The notes under the pieces were generated by a model, which ran no database searches, had not been told where the DNA came from, and saw only the letters and a list, made by a program, of their open reading frames with translations. A DNA stretch of 33,915 nucleotides, taken from contig JAEYZH010000202.1 in NCBI GenBank assembly GCA_023430685.1, forward strand, positions 1 through 33,915, read 5' to 3'. Below, one piece after another: positions 1 to 8,489 of this stretch (position 1 is the stretch's first letter; every line of letters begins with the position of its first letter). Made by a program: the position numbers and the translations under genes. This DNA is from Pseudomonadota bacterium (lineage in GTDB: Bacteria; Pseudomonadota; Gammaproteobacteria; Xanthomonadales; Rhodanobacteraceae).

Positions 1-334
1 GATGCAGGCCGAGCGCAGGCCCTGCGCCATCGAGCGGCGTGATCGGCAGCAATGCCGAGCGCGGGATCGCGAGTCCGCGGCGGCGGTTCGCGTAAAGCGC
101 GTACTCGGCGTCCGAACGCGGAACCACGAGGTTGTGCCCGTCGTTGCCGCCGAGCAGGAACACGCAGACGAGCGCCTTGAAGTCGTCACCCGCAGGTGCG
201 GACTGCGCCCATGCGGCGTTCAGCAGCGACAGGCTGCGCGGCGCGGCGAAGAACGCCGAGCCCCCTGCGAGCGCGGCGAGGCTGCGGCGCAGGAAGTCGC
301 GGCGCGCGGAGGAGGAGGAAGTGTCGCGGGTCAT
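1..334 (-). CDS. DUF1501 family exported protein, 3' end cut by window
   Basis: This gene begins at ATG 334 and runs off the left edge, so only about 111 N-terminal residues are visible. They start with a twin-arginine-like leader (S-A-R-R-D-F-L-R-R, then a hydrophobic Leu/Ala stretch ending near A-W-A-Q), followed by the segment ALVCVFLLGGNDGHNLVVP, typical of DUF1501 proteins (sulfatase/alkaline-phosphatase-like fold). Export through the Tat pathway is inferred from the RR-containing leader. A GAGGA ribosome site lies just upstream of the start. The start is 10 bases after the stop of the DUF1800 gene, so the two are almost certainly one operon; DUF1800-DUF1501 pairs are common in Proteobacteria and the biochemical role is not established. 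The C-terminal two thirds cannot be judged. Confidence 0.88.
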   Translation of the reverse strand, partial: MTRDTSSSSARRDFLRRSLAALAGGSAFFAAPRSLSLLNAAWAQSAPAGDDFKALVCVFLLGGNDGHNLVVPRSDAEYALYANRRRGLAIPRSALLPITPLDGAGPALGLH

Positions 335-344
335 CGTAGTGTCC

Positions 345-2090
345 TCAGCGCTGCACGGCGTATTCGGGGGAAGCGGCGACCAGGTACAGCGCGTTCTGCA
401 CGCGCAGCAGGGTCTCGTCGGCGTCGATCGCGAGCAGGCGCGCGCGGATGCGTTGGCGCAGCGGCGTCGACATGGCCCCCCCGAGGAGCAACACGTCGAA
501 GCGCTCGAGCAATTGCTCGAGTGAGCCCGTCGGCGCCTCCTCTGCCCCCGGCAACGGACGGATGAGGTCTTCCCAACGCTCGAGCGCGATCACGCGCACG
601 CGCGGGTCGAGTTGGTCCATCGGTCCGCCGCGATAGCCCCAGTAGACGCGGCCCGCGAAGTCGTTGCTCATGTGGATCGCAAAGTTCGCGGTGATCACCT
701 GCATCTCCGGCGCGACGAGTCCCTCCAGCGCGAGCGGCCCCGCGGGCACGTGGTCGGGGGCGAAGAAGTTGAACACCGACGGCGAGAACAGCGGCGACTG
801 GTTGTAGCGCTCGTGGATGTCGAGATCCTCGAGCATGAGTTCATCGTCCTTCCACGACACCTCGAACGCGCGCCAGAGCTGGGTCAGCCTCAACAGCGGC
901 TCGCGCAGCTTGCCGAAGGTGTCGGGCATCGCCACATGCCCGCCGCGCGCTTCGGGGTCGAGCAGGATCGCGCGCACGACCGCGCCCAGGTTGCCGCGCA
1001 CGCCGTCACCGTCATCGGCGAACACCGCCGCCACGCGCGCGACGTAGGCCGGCGAAGGGTTGCTGCTCACGAGGCGCTGGATCAGCTGCCGGCCGATGAA
1101 CGGGCCGACATTCGGATGGTTGGCGAGGTGGTCGAGCGCGGCCTCGAGCTCCGGTCGCGCGTCGCGTCCGGCCGGAAGCTGCACGCCGTCGAACAACGCC
1201 TTCACGTCGCGGTCGTGGTAGGCCTCGAACGGCACCATCTCGTGCTCGGTGCTGCAGGTGAAGTTCTCCTGCTCGAACGGGTCGGGCGGGCACTGCTGTC
1301 CCTGGCCGCAGTGGCAGGCCCAGCCCGTGAACACGCGCGCGAGGCCGCGCACGACGTCGCCGTCGTAGGTCGGCACGGTCGCCCCGCCGGCCACGATCGG
1401 CGTGCCGTCCGGATGCAGCTTCACGAGCCCGATCGAGAACAGCTGCATGACCTCGCGCGCATAGTTCTCGTCGGACTGGATGTTGTTGGCGGGGTCGGGT
1501 TTCCTGTTGCGGTACATGCTGAGGTAGCGGCCCATCGCGGGACTTAGCGTCACGTCCTCGAGCAGTTGCCGGTAGCTGCCGAACGCATTGCGCGCGAGGA
1601 TGTCGTAATAGGCGCCGAGCGCGAGCCCATCGTTGGCGAGGCCATTGCCGCGCTCGGACACCACGAAGATCTCGCTGAGCGCGAATGCGACGCGCTGGCG
1701 CAACTGGTCGTGCGCGCCGAGCACGTCGACGAACCACGCCTGCCGAAAGCGATGGAACGGCAGCGGTCGTAGCGGATCGCCGGTGCCCTCCGCGGCGCGC
1801 ATGCGCGGCAACACGTACGAGGCCGGCCACGCCTGCTGCTCGTCGAGCCAGGCGTCGTAGCCGAGCGCGACGAGCCGGTCGAGGTCGGCGTCGGACGCGC
1901 CGAATGTCGCCTGCGCGAGGAAGCGACTCGCCTCTGCCCGGTTCGGCGGCTGGTCGAGCGGGCGCTCGAAGCCGTTGAGGAAGATCCGCTCGGCGCCATC
2001 GCCGAGCGCCGCCGCGGGCGCAGCCGCGGGCAGCAGCACGAGCGCGCACGCCATCACGCGGGCCACGAGGCCCGGCATCGGTCCAGCCAT
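345..2090 (-). CDS. DUF1800 family exported protein
   Basis: This 581-residue protein belongs to the DUF1800 family. The diagnostic stretches are D-E-N-Y-A-R-E-V-M-Q-L-F-S-I-G-L, the later V-F-T-G-W and the conserved L-R-Q-R-V-A-F-A-L helix. I chose ATG 2090 because a GGGGGA ribosome site sits about 6 bases upstream; an in-frame ATG two codons earlier (2096) would touch that site. The N-terminus (M-A-G-P-M-P-G-L then an Ala/Leu-rich core to about residue 29) looks like a signal peptide. Directly after it lies IFLNGFE (residues 36-42), a motif also found at the C-termini of the two sugar dehydrogenases in this window. The gene is transcribed away from the HD-domain gene and leads into the DUF1501 gene 10 bases downstream. 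The family's role is unknown; an envelope or extracellular job with its DUF1501 partner is the usual suggestion. Confidence 0.9.
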   Translation of the reverse strand: MAGPMPGLVARVMACALVLLPAAAPAAALGDGAERIFLNGFERPLDQPPNRAEASRFLAQATFGASDADLDRLVALGYDAWLDEQQAWPASYVLPRMRAAEGTGDPLRPLPFHRFRQAWFVDVLGAHDQLRQRVAFALSEIFVVSERGNGLANDGLALGAYYDILARNAFGSYRQLLEDVTLSPAMGRYLSMYRNRKPDPANNIQSDENYAREVMQLFSIGLVKLHPDGTPIVAGGATVPTYDGDVVRGLARVFTGWACHCGQGQQCPPDPFEQENFTCSTEHEMVPFEAYHDRDVKALFDGVQLPAGRDARPELEAALDHLANHPNVGPFIGRQLIQRLVSSNPSPAYVARVAAVFADDGDGVRGNLGAVVRAILLDPEARGGHVAMPDTFGKLREPLLRLTQLWRAFEVSWKDDELMLEDLDIHERYNQSPLFSPSVFNFFAPDHVPAGPLALEGLVAPEMQVITANFAIHMSNDFAGRVYWGYRGGPMDQLDPRVRVIALERWEDLIRPLPGAEEAPTGSLEQLLERFDVLLLGGAMSTPLRQRIRARLLAIDADETLLRVQNALYLVAASPEYAVQR

Positions 2091-2202
2091 GAACATTCCC
2101 CCGTCGACCCTTTGGTCATGCAGACGCAGGCCGACGGGAATTCCTATCATCGGGACCTGCGTTGCGACAGGACGCGCACAGCGTGGAGTCGCTCGCCGCA
2201 CC

Positions 2203-2208
2203 TATACT
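2203..2208 (+). promoter_or_regulatory. candidate -10 box for the HD-domain gene
   Basis: TATACT matches five of six positions of the sigma-70 -10 consensus and lies 18 bases before ATG 2226, giving a very short leader that just holds the GAAGGGA ribosome site. No convincing -35 box stands at the right distance (TTGCGA at 2162 is too far upstream). Confidence 0.4.
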
Positions 2209-2225
2209 GCGCCGGGCCGAAGGGA

Positions 2226-3302
2226 ATGCAGCGAGCCGTGATACTCGGAATTCCGCGAGGTTTCGCGCCGGACCAGGCCGAACGGCAGCTGCCGGACGTC
2301 GCCTCGGCGCGCGCGCTGCTCGGCGCGCAGGCACCGATCGACGTGCTGCTGGCGGAACGTGCGCTCGCTTGGTCGAGCCTGCTCGATGCGCCGGGTACCG
2401 CGCTGTTCACGCGCACGGCCGACGCCGTGCGCCTCGCCTGTGCCCGGCTCGCGCTGCGGCACGGGCGGCTCGGCAGCGACTTCCATGCGTACCACAACGA
2501 AGGCCACGTGCTCGAGATTTGCGGCGACCGCATCGATCGCCTCGTCGCGAACCAGGGACTGGCGCGCGTCACGTTGCGCGACGGCTGCGCGCTGATGCTG
2601 TTCGCCGCGGGCCACGACCTGCGCCAGCGCGAGGCCCCGCACCTGTACGCAGGCGTCGGGGCGAACGAGCGCGCGAGCATCGAGGAAACCCAGCGCATCC
2701 TCGACGCGGCCGGTTTTTCGCGCACGCACGATGCGGACCTCTACCTCGCACTCGAACTCATGATCGCGGGCAGCACGTTCGACGCGAGACCTCCGCCCGG
2801 CGGATATCTCTACAACGCGGCCGATCTGGTCCAGAGCGGCGGTGCGCTCGCGGCCAAGCTCGATCTCGCGCTCGATGCGTATCGACCGGGCTGGCGTTCG
2901 GATCCAGCGATCGCGCATGGCCACGAACTCGCGCTGCTGGCCGCCGACCTCGATACGGCGAACGTGTCCGAACCGTTCGCGACCTTCGCACGCACCGCCG
3001 AGAACCTCTGCCGTGAACGCGAGATGCTCGCGGGCCGCTCGCTCGCCGCGGGCGAAAGCGCGCTGCCGGTGCTCGGCTTCCTGACCGATGGCCAGGAACG
3101 CTTCTTCTTCGAACTCCATCGCTTCCATTCGGAACCTGGCCGCGCGACGTTCGAGGCCGGCAAGCAGGCCAATGCACCCAGGCTCCGGGCGCTGGCAGCG
3201 GGCCTGCGCGCGCGCTTTGCGCAAAGGGGTGCGCCGGAAACCGGCGAGCAGGTGATCGCGGCGTATCGGGCGACCCTGGCCGAGTTGCTGGCGCGGGGTT
3301 GA
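2226..3302 (+). CDS. HD-superfamily phosphohydrolase-like protein
   Basis: The 358-residue protein shows two histidine-bearing motifs expected of a metal-dependent HD phosphohydrolase: F-H-A-Y-H-N-E-G-H (residues 86-94) and A-A-G-H-D (127-131), the HD dyad. The first resembles the Y-H-N-x-x-H signature of COG4339-type predicted HD hydrolases, which are usually shorter (around 200 residues), so the C-terminal part is extra or divergent. I chose ATG 2226 because GAAGGGA lies just upstream and a TATACT box stands before it; the frame stays open to 2112, but that part overlaps the divergent promoter region and reads as non-coding. There is no signal peptide or membrane segment, so it should be cytoplasmic. 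Its neighbours are the divergent DUF1800 operon and a convergent beta-helix gene. The substrate cannot be told; nucleotides or phosphomonoesters are possible. Confidence 0.72.
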   Translation: MQRAVILGIPRGFAPDQAERQLPDVASARALLGAQAPIDVLLAERALAWSSLLDAPGTALFTRTADAVRLACARLALRHGRLGSDFHAYHNEGHVLEICGDRIDRLVANQGLARVTLRDGCALMLFAAGHDLRQREAPHLYAGVGANERASIEETQRILDAAGFSRTHDADLYLALELMIAGSTFDARPPPGGYLYNAADLVQSGGALAAKLDLALDAYRPGWRSDPAIAHGHELALLAADLDTANVSEPFATFARTAENLCREREMLAGRSLAAGESALPVLGFLTDGQERFFFELHRFHSEPGRATFEAGKQANAPRLRALAAGLRARFAQRGAPETGEQVIAAYRATLAELLARG

Positions 3303-3431
3303 CGCCCGAGGCGGAATTCGGTGCGTCCCTGCACCCGGTGGCGCCGTGCGCATCCCGCACGCCCCCACAACTCCGACGCCCGCATTGTCACCCGCGATTG
3401 CTGCAAGGCCGTGACGGCCAGGCGACCCGTG

Positions 3432-3465
3432 AAAAAAAGAAGGGGCGCCGTTCGCACGGCGCCCC
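3432..3465 (-). terminator. rho-independent terminator of the beta-helix gene
   Basis: A 9-10 bp GC-rich perfect stem (GGGGCGCCG ... CGGCGCCCC, arms 3442-3450 and 3457-3465) is followed on the minus strand by TTCTTTTTTT. It stands 26 bases after the stop codon of the minus-strand beta-helix gene. This is the clearest intrinsic terminator in the window. Confidence 0.88.
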
Positions 3466-3491
3466 CGGTTCCGCCCCGATCGAATCCGGGA

Positions 3492-5237
3492 TCAGCGCAC
3501 GATGCCGTGGGTCCAGCCCGCGGTCCAGTCGTCGTTCGCGTCGCGGAACGCGCCGATGTACGGCGCGGCGGTGAAGAACGCATCGTCGGTGACGAGGCCG
3601 CCGTTGCGCAGCGGCGAACCGGCGCTCGGCAGGAAGCCATCGAGCTGCGCGTTGCCGCTGTCGTTGCCGTCGCCACCGTCGAACAGCGCCTGCGCGCGGC
3701 CGGCCGTGCCGTTGCTGCCATCGGCGACGTTCGTGCTGCAGTCGAGCCAGGCGTGCTCGAGCGTCAACCCGGCGCCGACGATCGCGCCGGTAGCGGCGTG
3801 GTCGACGAGCAGGCAGGCCTTGCCGTCCTTGTTGAAACCGCTGACGACGATGTTGCTGAGGTGGCCGCCCGTGCCTTCCTTGAGATGCAGGCCGTTGCCG
3901 CCGCCGGCGCCGTTGCCGATCAGGGTCACGTTCGACCAGCTCGGGGTCGAGCGCGGGATCGCGTCGTGGTTGTCGGCCTGGTTCGAGGCTTCGAACCCGT
4001 TGTCGTTGCCGAGCGCGAGCGATTCGGGCGCCCACTTCGCATACGCGAACTGCACCTTGCCGCTCCAGCCCTCATCCCAGTCGAACGCGTCGTCGCCGCC
4101 TTCATAGGAAATCAGGTTCTTCGCGTTGACGGTGCCGCCGAACCATTCGAAGCCATCGTCCTTGCCGCGGTAGGACTGCAGGTGCTCGAGCACGGTGCCG
4201 TTGCCGACCGCCTGGAACGTGAATGCGTTGACCTCCCGGCCTTCGGTGAACACGAAGCCCGCGTAGCGCGACTGCACGTAGCGAAGGCTGCCCGAGCTGT
4301 CGTTCGGGTCGTCGCCCCCGTAGCGCAGGTCCGGATTGAATTCGCTGCGGCAATCGAACGGCGCGGCCGGGCACTTGTTGTCGGGCGCATTGCCCGACAG
4401 CACGATGCCGCCCCAGTCGCCGGGCGCCGGCGTCTGGCCGAGGTGGCCATCGCGCGGGCTCGTGAACACGATCGGCGCGTACGGCGTGCCGTTCGCGTAC
4501 ACCTTCGAACCCGGGTTGACGTAGAAGTAATCGGCGCTGTCGCCGCTGCCGGTGATCAGCGTACCCGGCTCGATCGTCACGGTCGAGCTGTTCGCATTGT
4601 CGCCCCCTACGGTCACGAGGCCTTCGAGCTGCCAGGTGATGTCGTTGGTCAGCGTGATTTCGCGCGTGATCGCACCGGTCAGCACGCAGCTGCGCGGCAG
4701 GGTGCCGGCACTGCTGCCGGCGGGGCAGCCGGTGAATTCGGCCTTGTACGCGCAGCCCGTCGCTTCGGCGGTGACGACGTTCTGCAGCGGGTTGATCGTC
4801 CAGGTCATCGGCTCGAAGCCCGTGCTCGCGTCCGGCGTCACCGTGACCCTGCCCTTGGTGCAGCTCGCGAACTCGACCTCGATGCTGCCGAAACGCGTCT
4901 GCACCGGCGTCTCGGTACCGGGACCGTTGAAGGTTCCGCCTTCGAGCATGAACAGGTCGGCGCTCGCAGCGAACTCGAACTCGCCGAGCAGAGGCGAAGC
5001 GGTGACCCAGATCGGGTTGCCTTCGCCATCGTAGAGGTAGCCGGACAGGTACAGCGTCTTGTTGCCGTTCGGCATCGTCAGCACGTCGAACACCCAGCCG
5101 CGCGCGGAAGCCGGATGCGACAGGTCCGCCCAGCCGCCATCGAACGCATCGGACAGGGTCAGCGCGGCATGCGCCTGACCGGCCGCGAGTGCGCCGACGA
5201 GCGCACCGCAAAGGACCTGCTTGTACAAGGAACTCAT
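3492..5237 (-). CDS. exported right-handed beta-helix protein, partner of the TonB receptor
   Basis: This 581-residue protein has a signal peptide (M-S-S-L-Y-K-Q then a hydrophobic core, probable cleavage after A-Q-A-H-A). Residues about 25-150 form a separate domain with the pattern G-W-V-F-D-V-L ... Y-L-Y-D-G-E-G-N-P-I-W-V-T, seen widely in exported Lysobacterales proteins. The rest is the family marked by W-G-G-I-V-L-S-G-N-A-P, G-G-D-D-P-N-D-S-S-G and D-D-G-F-E-W-F-G-G-T-V, a parallel beta-helix type often encoded beside TonB-dependent receptors and sometimes misnamed multidrug transporter. ATG 5237 has GAGGGG upstream. The receptor gene lies upstream on the same strand across a 468-base gap, so co-function is likely but co-transcription is uncertain. 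Many Cys residues in the middle suggest disulfides. It could be a surface-exposed binding protein that hands a ligand to the receptor; this is inference. Confidence 0.82.
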   Translation of the reverse strand: MSSLYKQVLCGALVGALAAGQAHAALTLSDAFDGGWADLSHPASARGWVFDVLTMPNGNKTLYLSGYLYDGEGNPIWVTASPLLGEFEFAASADLFMLEGGTFNGPGTETPVQTRFGSIEVEFASCTKGRVTVTPDASTGFEPMTWTINPLQNVVTAEATGCAYKAEFTGCPAGSSAGTLPRSCVLTGAITREITLTNDITWQLEGLVTVGGDNANSSTVTIEPGTLITGSGDSADYFYVNPGSKVYANGTPYAPIVFTSPRDGHLGQTPAPGDWGGIVLSGNAPDNKCPAAPFDCRSEFNPDLRYGGDDPNDSSGSLRYVQSRYAGFVFTEGREVNAFTFQAVGNGTVLEHLQSYRGKDDGFEWFGGTVNAKNLISYEGGDDAFDWDEGWSGKVQFAYAKWAPESLALGNDNGFEASNQADNHDAIPRSTPSWSNVTLIGNGAGGGNGLHLKEGTGGHLSNIVVSGFNKDGKACLLVDHAATGAIVGAGLTLEHAWLDCSTNVADGSNGTAGRAQALFDGGDGNDSGNAQLDGFLPSAGSPLRNGGLVTDDAFFTAAPYIGAFRDANDDWTAGWTHGIVR

Positions 5238-5705
5238 CGGGAAACCCCTCGATTGGAAGACGGGACACACGCCCGCACCCTGCAGGTCGCGCGTGAATCG
5301 CCACGCTAGTGATCGCATGTGACGCGGCGGTCGCAGCCGGATTTCAGCGATGTGTCAGCCGCGCTGCGGCGGTTCGGCGAGAGTCGCAACCAGGCGACTG
5401 GAACGCGAAGCACGCAAGGGAAGACGCCCTGTCGGAGGGTGCGTACCGATCGTCCCTGCACTGAAAGCCGGCGTCGAAGCCTGCAGTCGCGGGCACGCGG
5501 TCCGGCGCACGACCGGAATTCCCCGTTCGACGCGCTCCGCCCGACGTTCCCGTGCGCAGCACGTGATCCGCATTTTCTTGTTCGTGTGCTTAGTGTTTCG
5601 ATGATCGCGCGCCGTGCGGCCGCAACGGGCGGACGCACCGGCTGTCCTTCATCGCCTTCGCGATCCGGTCGTCGGACGCTTCACCGGACCCGAACGCACA
5701 CGGCC
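5238..5705. other. 468-base intergenic region between beta-helix gene and receptor gene
   Basis: No reading frame here has family features or a believable start. The half next to the beta-helix start should hold its promoter and operator. On the minus strand, 5341-5358 reads CTGACACATCGCTGAAAT, two imperfect 7-base CTGNNAY-type half-sites 11 bases apart, which distantly resembles a PhoB box. A small AT-richer patch lies at 5571-5605. I saw no hairpin with a T-tract that would end the receptor transcript. Confidence 0.6.
5341..5358 (-). promoter_or_regulatory. weak PHO-box-like direct repeat
   Basis: The minus strand shows CTGACAC, four bases, then CTGAAAT, about 104 bases before the beta-helix start codon. 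It agrees with 13 of 18 positions of the E. coli PHO-box consensus, a level that chance can produce. No good -10 box follows at the proper distance. Confidence 0.22.
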
Positions 5706-8444
5706 TCAGGGATCCGACGGCCGCCACTCGAGGCTGAACATCGCCTCGCGGCCCTTGCGGTATTCGCGCGTCGGCAGGCCGCCCTGGGTGTAGCGGACCT
5801 CGGGGTCGAGCAGGTTGCGCAGGCGCAGCGTCCAGTTCCATCCGGCCGCGAAGCGGTGGCGGAACTGGAAATCGAGCGCGTTGAACGCTTCCTCGTAGAT
5901 GTCGGGCTGTCCCTGCACGCCGACCTCGGAGATGCGCCGCCCGGAACGGTTGAACAGGAGGTTCGCGTCGAAGCGGTCGCCCGGGTCGTCGTAACCCAGC
6001 TGCAGGTTGACGACGTAAGGCGACTGGCCCTGCATCGCGCGCGACAGGTTGGTCTGGTAGCTCGCGCTCCCCGCATCGAGCTCGACGTTCGACTCGATGC
6101 GCGCGTAGTTGAACCCGAGGTCGAATGCATCGAGGCCGACGAAGCCAAGTCCCTTGTAGGCATCGAACTCGACGCCATAGTTGTGCGCGCTGGCCGCGTT
6201 GGCGAAGCTCAACAACGGCGTCGACCCGGGCAGGCGCAGGCGTTCGATCGGGTTCTCGAACTTCTTGTCGAACGCGCCGACCGAGAGGCTGTCCGAATCG
6301 GAGAAGTAGTACTCCCAGCGCAGGTCGACGTTGCGGATGCGCGTGTCCTCGAGGTCGGGATTGCCGATCGTGTCGATGTCGAGTTCGGGATCGGTGTACG
6401 GCGCGCGCGACAGCTCGCGGAAATCCGGTCGCGCGAGCGTGCGACTGAAGCCCGCACGCCATTGCGCATTCTCGTTCTGGATCCAGGTGAACGAGGCGGC
6501 CGGCAGCCATTCGCTGCTGCGGTCGCTCGCGACCAGCGGCGGCGCGTCCGGGTTGACGACACTGAACGTGGTCACCTCCTGCTCGTTCCTTTCGTGCCGC
6601 GCGCCGAGCGCGAAGCGCAGATTGCCGCGGAAGTTGTAGTCGAAATTGAAGTAGGTCGACTCCAGCGTCTGGGAAGCGAGGTAGTTGTCGGTCGCACGCG
6701 TGGTCTCGCGCAGCACGAAGCCGTCCGGGCGGATGTTGCCTTCGGACAGGATGTGGTCGATCGGCAGCGTCCAGAAACCGGGTTCGGACGGCAGCGGCGA
6801 GCCCGGCGCGAGCTCGAACGCGAAACTGCGGATCGATGCTTCGCGATCACGCACGCTGCGGCCGGCACCGGCGGACAACGACAGCGTGGATCCGTCGTCG
6901 AACGAGAACGGCAGCATCGCCTTGAGCTGCAGGTTGCGCTGTTCGTCCTCGAGGTCGCCGAACGCGGTCGAATTGGAATCGGAGCGATGCGAGAACTCGA
7001 GCGCGTCGCCCGCGTAGTCGTAGCGCCAGCGCCGCGTGCCGGGCTCTTCGCGGCCGGCCGTCGCGCGCGTGACCTGCCAGTCGAACTCGAGGTCGTGCAG
7101 CGACGGCCACACGTGGTGGCCGCCGAGCTGGTCGGCGCGCAGCTGGTTCTCGGTCCAGCGCTGCTCGTGGAAACGCGATTCGACGCTGTCGCTGACACCG
7201 TCGCTGATGCGCGCGCGGTCCGCGCTCTGGCGCAGCAGCATGCTGGTCAGGCTGAGGCGATGGTTCATGCCGATGTCGAGCCCGAGGCCGGTGAAGAAGC
7301 TGAAATCGACGTCACGCTGGGTCGTGTCGATGTCGAGCGCGGCGATCTCGTTCAGGCCGCTGTTGCTCGCCGCGTAAGTGTGGCGCTTCTCTTCGATGGT
7401 GTTCCACGATTGCTGGTAGCGCGTCGAGGCGATCACGCCGAGGCGCACGTCCTCGGCGAGTTCGAAGCCGTTGCCGACGCCGATCGAAAACCCGCTGTCG
7501 GGACCGATCCTGCGTTCGTCGATGCCGTAGCCGGGTTTGGCCAGGCCCTGGCCGTAGGCCTGCAATTCGGCCGGCGTCGCGCCATTCGGGTTCGCGGGCG
7601 ATTGCGGGCGCAGGAAGCGGCCGCCCGCGATCGCGTTCGCGAGGCCCGCGGGCATCTCGCGACCGCCGTCGTCGCGCCCGGTCCAGTCCCTGTCGCCGCC
7701 GTCGTAGCGCAGTCCGTCCCCGAAGGTGGTGCCATCGGACCAGCCGAGCGTGCCCTTCGCGCGGAAGAAGAACCTCGTCGGCACCTCGCGCGTGCGCAAC
7801 ACCACGCTGCCGCCGCCGAACTCGCCGGGTAATCCTGGGCCGTAGGACTTCTGCACGATCACGCCGTCGAGCAGCTCCGTCGGGAACAGGTCGAGCGGGA
7901 CGACGCGCCGCGTGTAGTCCGGGCTCGGGATCGGCGCACCGTTCAGCAGCACGTTCGAATAGCGCTCGCCGAGGCCACGCACGTAGATGTACTTGCCGTC
8001 GACGACCGTGAGTCCGGTCACGCGCTTGAGCGTCGCGGCGACGTCCGAGTCGCCGGTTCGCGCGATCTGCTCGGCGCCGAGCGCCTCGGTCACGTTCGCC
8101 GCGATGCGCCGCTCGTCGAGATAGAGCGTGCGGTCGCCGGTCTGGTAGGTGCCTTGCACGGTCACGCCGGACAGCTCGCTGATCCCGGCATCTGCAGGCG
8201 CCGCACCGGTGCGCCCGGGATCGACCGGATTCTGTGCTTCTTCAGGCAACGGCGCCGCGGGGATCGGCGCATCGTCCGGCAGCGGCGCTGCGGGGATCGG
8301 CGCATCGTCCGGCAGCGGCGCTGCCGGAATGGGCTCGTCCCCGACCTGCGGCGCGCCCGCACGCGCGGGCGCGGGGACGGTGATCGCGAGGCAGCAAGCG
8401 ATCGCAACACTCAGGGCGGTGGCACGCAGGTCGGAACTTCGCAC
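5706..8444 (-). CDS. TonB-dependent outer-membrane receptor
   Basis: The 912-residue protein has a signal peptide (residues 1-29, ending A-P-A-R-A), a Pro/Ala-rich linker of three 10-11-residue repeats (P-I-P-A-A-P-L-P-D-D-A, about 37-69), a possible TonB box near S-G-V-T-V-Q-G (92-98) and a plug domain with V-R-G-L-G-E-R-Y-S-N-V-L-L-N-G (155-169) and P-G-E-F-G-G-G-S-V-V (206-215), then a long beta-barrel. It belongs to the receptor group marked by G-A-P-I-P-S-P-D-Y-T-R-R-V-V-P-L-D, which is found with beta-helix partners like the downstream gene. No ATG suits the start; GTG 8444 is chosen because a normal signal peptide follows it, while frame extension upstream would overlap argS. The last residues (S-L-E-W-R-P-S-D-P) lack the terminal aromatic usual for barrels. 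The ligand is unknown. Confidence 0.88.
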   Translation of the reverse strand: MRSSDLRATALSVAIACCLAITVPAPARAGAPQVGDEPIPAAPLPDDAPIPAAPLPDDAPIPAAPLPEEAQNPVDPGRTGAAPADAGISELSGVTVQGTYQTGDRTLYLDERRIAANVTEALGAEQIARTGDSDVAATLKRVTGLTVVDGKYIYVRGLGERYSNVLLNGAPIPSPDYTRRVVPLDLFPTELLDGVIVQKSYGPGLPGEFGGGSVVLRTREVPTRFFFRAKGTLGWSDGTTFGDGLRYDGGDRDWTGRDDGGREMPAGLANAIAGGRFLRPQSPANPNGATPAELQAYGQGLAKPGYGIDERRIGPDSGFSIGVGNGFELAEDVRLGVIASTRYQQSWNTIEEKRHTYAASNSGLNEIAALDIDTTQRDVDFSFFTGLGLDIGMNHRLSLTSMLLRQSADRARISDGVSDSVESRFHEQRWTENQLRADQLGGHHVWPSLHDLEFDWQVTRATAGREEPGTRRWRYDYAGDALEFSHRSDSNSTAFGDLEDEQRNLQLKAMLPFSFDDGSTLSLSAGAGRSVRDREASIRSFAFELAPGSPLPSEPGFWTLPIDHILSEGNIRPDGFVLRETTRATDNYLASQTLESTYFNFDYNFRGNLRFALGARHERNEQEVTTFSVVNPDAPPLVASDRSSEWLPAASFTWIQNENAQWRAGFSRTLARPDFRELSRAPYTDPELDIDTIGNPDLEDTRIRNVDLRWEYYFSDSDSLSVGAFDKKFENPIERLRLPGSTPLLSFANAASAHNYGVEFDAYKGLGFVGLDAFDLGFNYARIESNVELDAGSASYQTNLSRAMQGQSPYVVNLQLGYDDPGDRFDANLLFNRSGRRISEVGVQGQPDIYEEAFNALDFQFRHRFAAGWNWTLRLRNLLDPEVRYTQGGLPTREYRKGREAMFSLEWRPSDP
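8245..8340 (-). repeat. 33-base tandem repeat coding the receptor's Pro-rich linker
   Basis: Three units (8245-8277, 8278-8310 and a shorter 8311-8340) encode P-I-P-A-A-P-L-P-[DE]-[DE] blocks between signal peptide and plug. Units one and two differ at only about three bases, so the array is recent or kept uniform, and unit number may vary between strains. It keeps the reading frame at any copy number. Confidence 0.8.
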
Positions 8445-8489
8445 GGGCTCGATCCATTCGGGAAACGGCTTCCCCTTGCGGGAAACCGC

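Noticed and set aside
3321..5309. Long plus-strand open frame opposite the beta-helix gene
   Set aside because: Its composition is Arg/Ala/Val-rich as expected for the antisense of GC-rich coding DNA, with no motifs; the minus-strand gene has clear motifs, signal peptide and terminator.
5319..7832. Long plus-strand open frame opposite the receptor gene
   Set aside because: Antisense shadow of the TonB receptor; no domain and no ribosome site.
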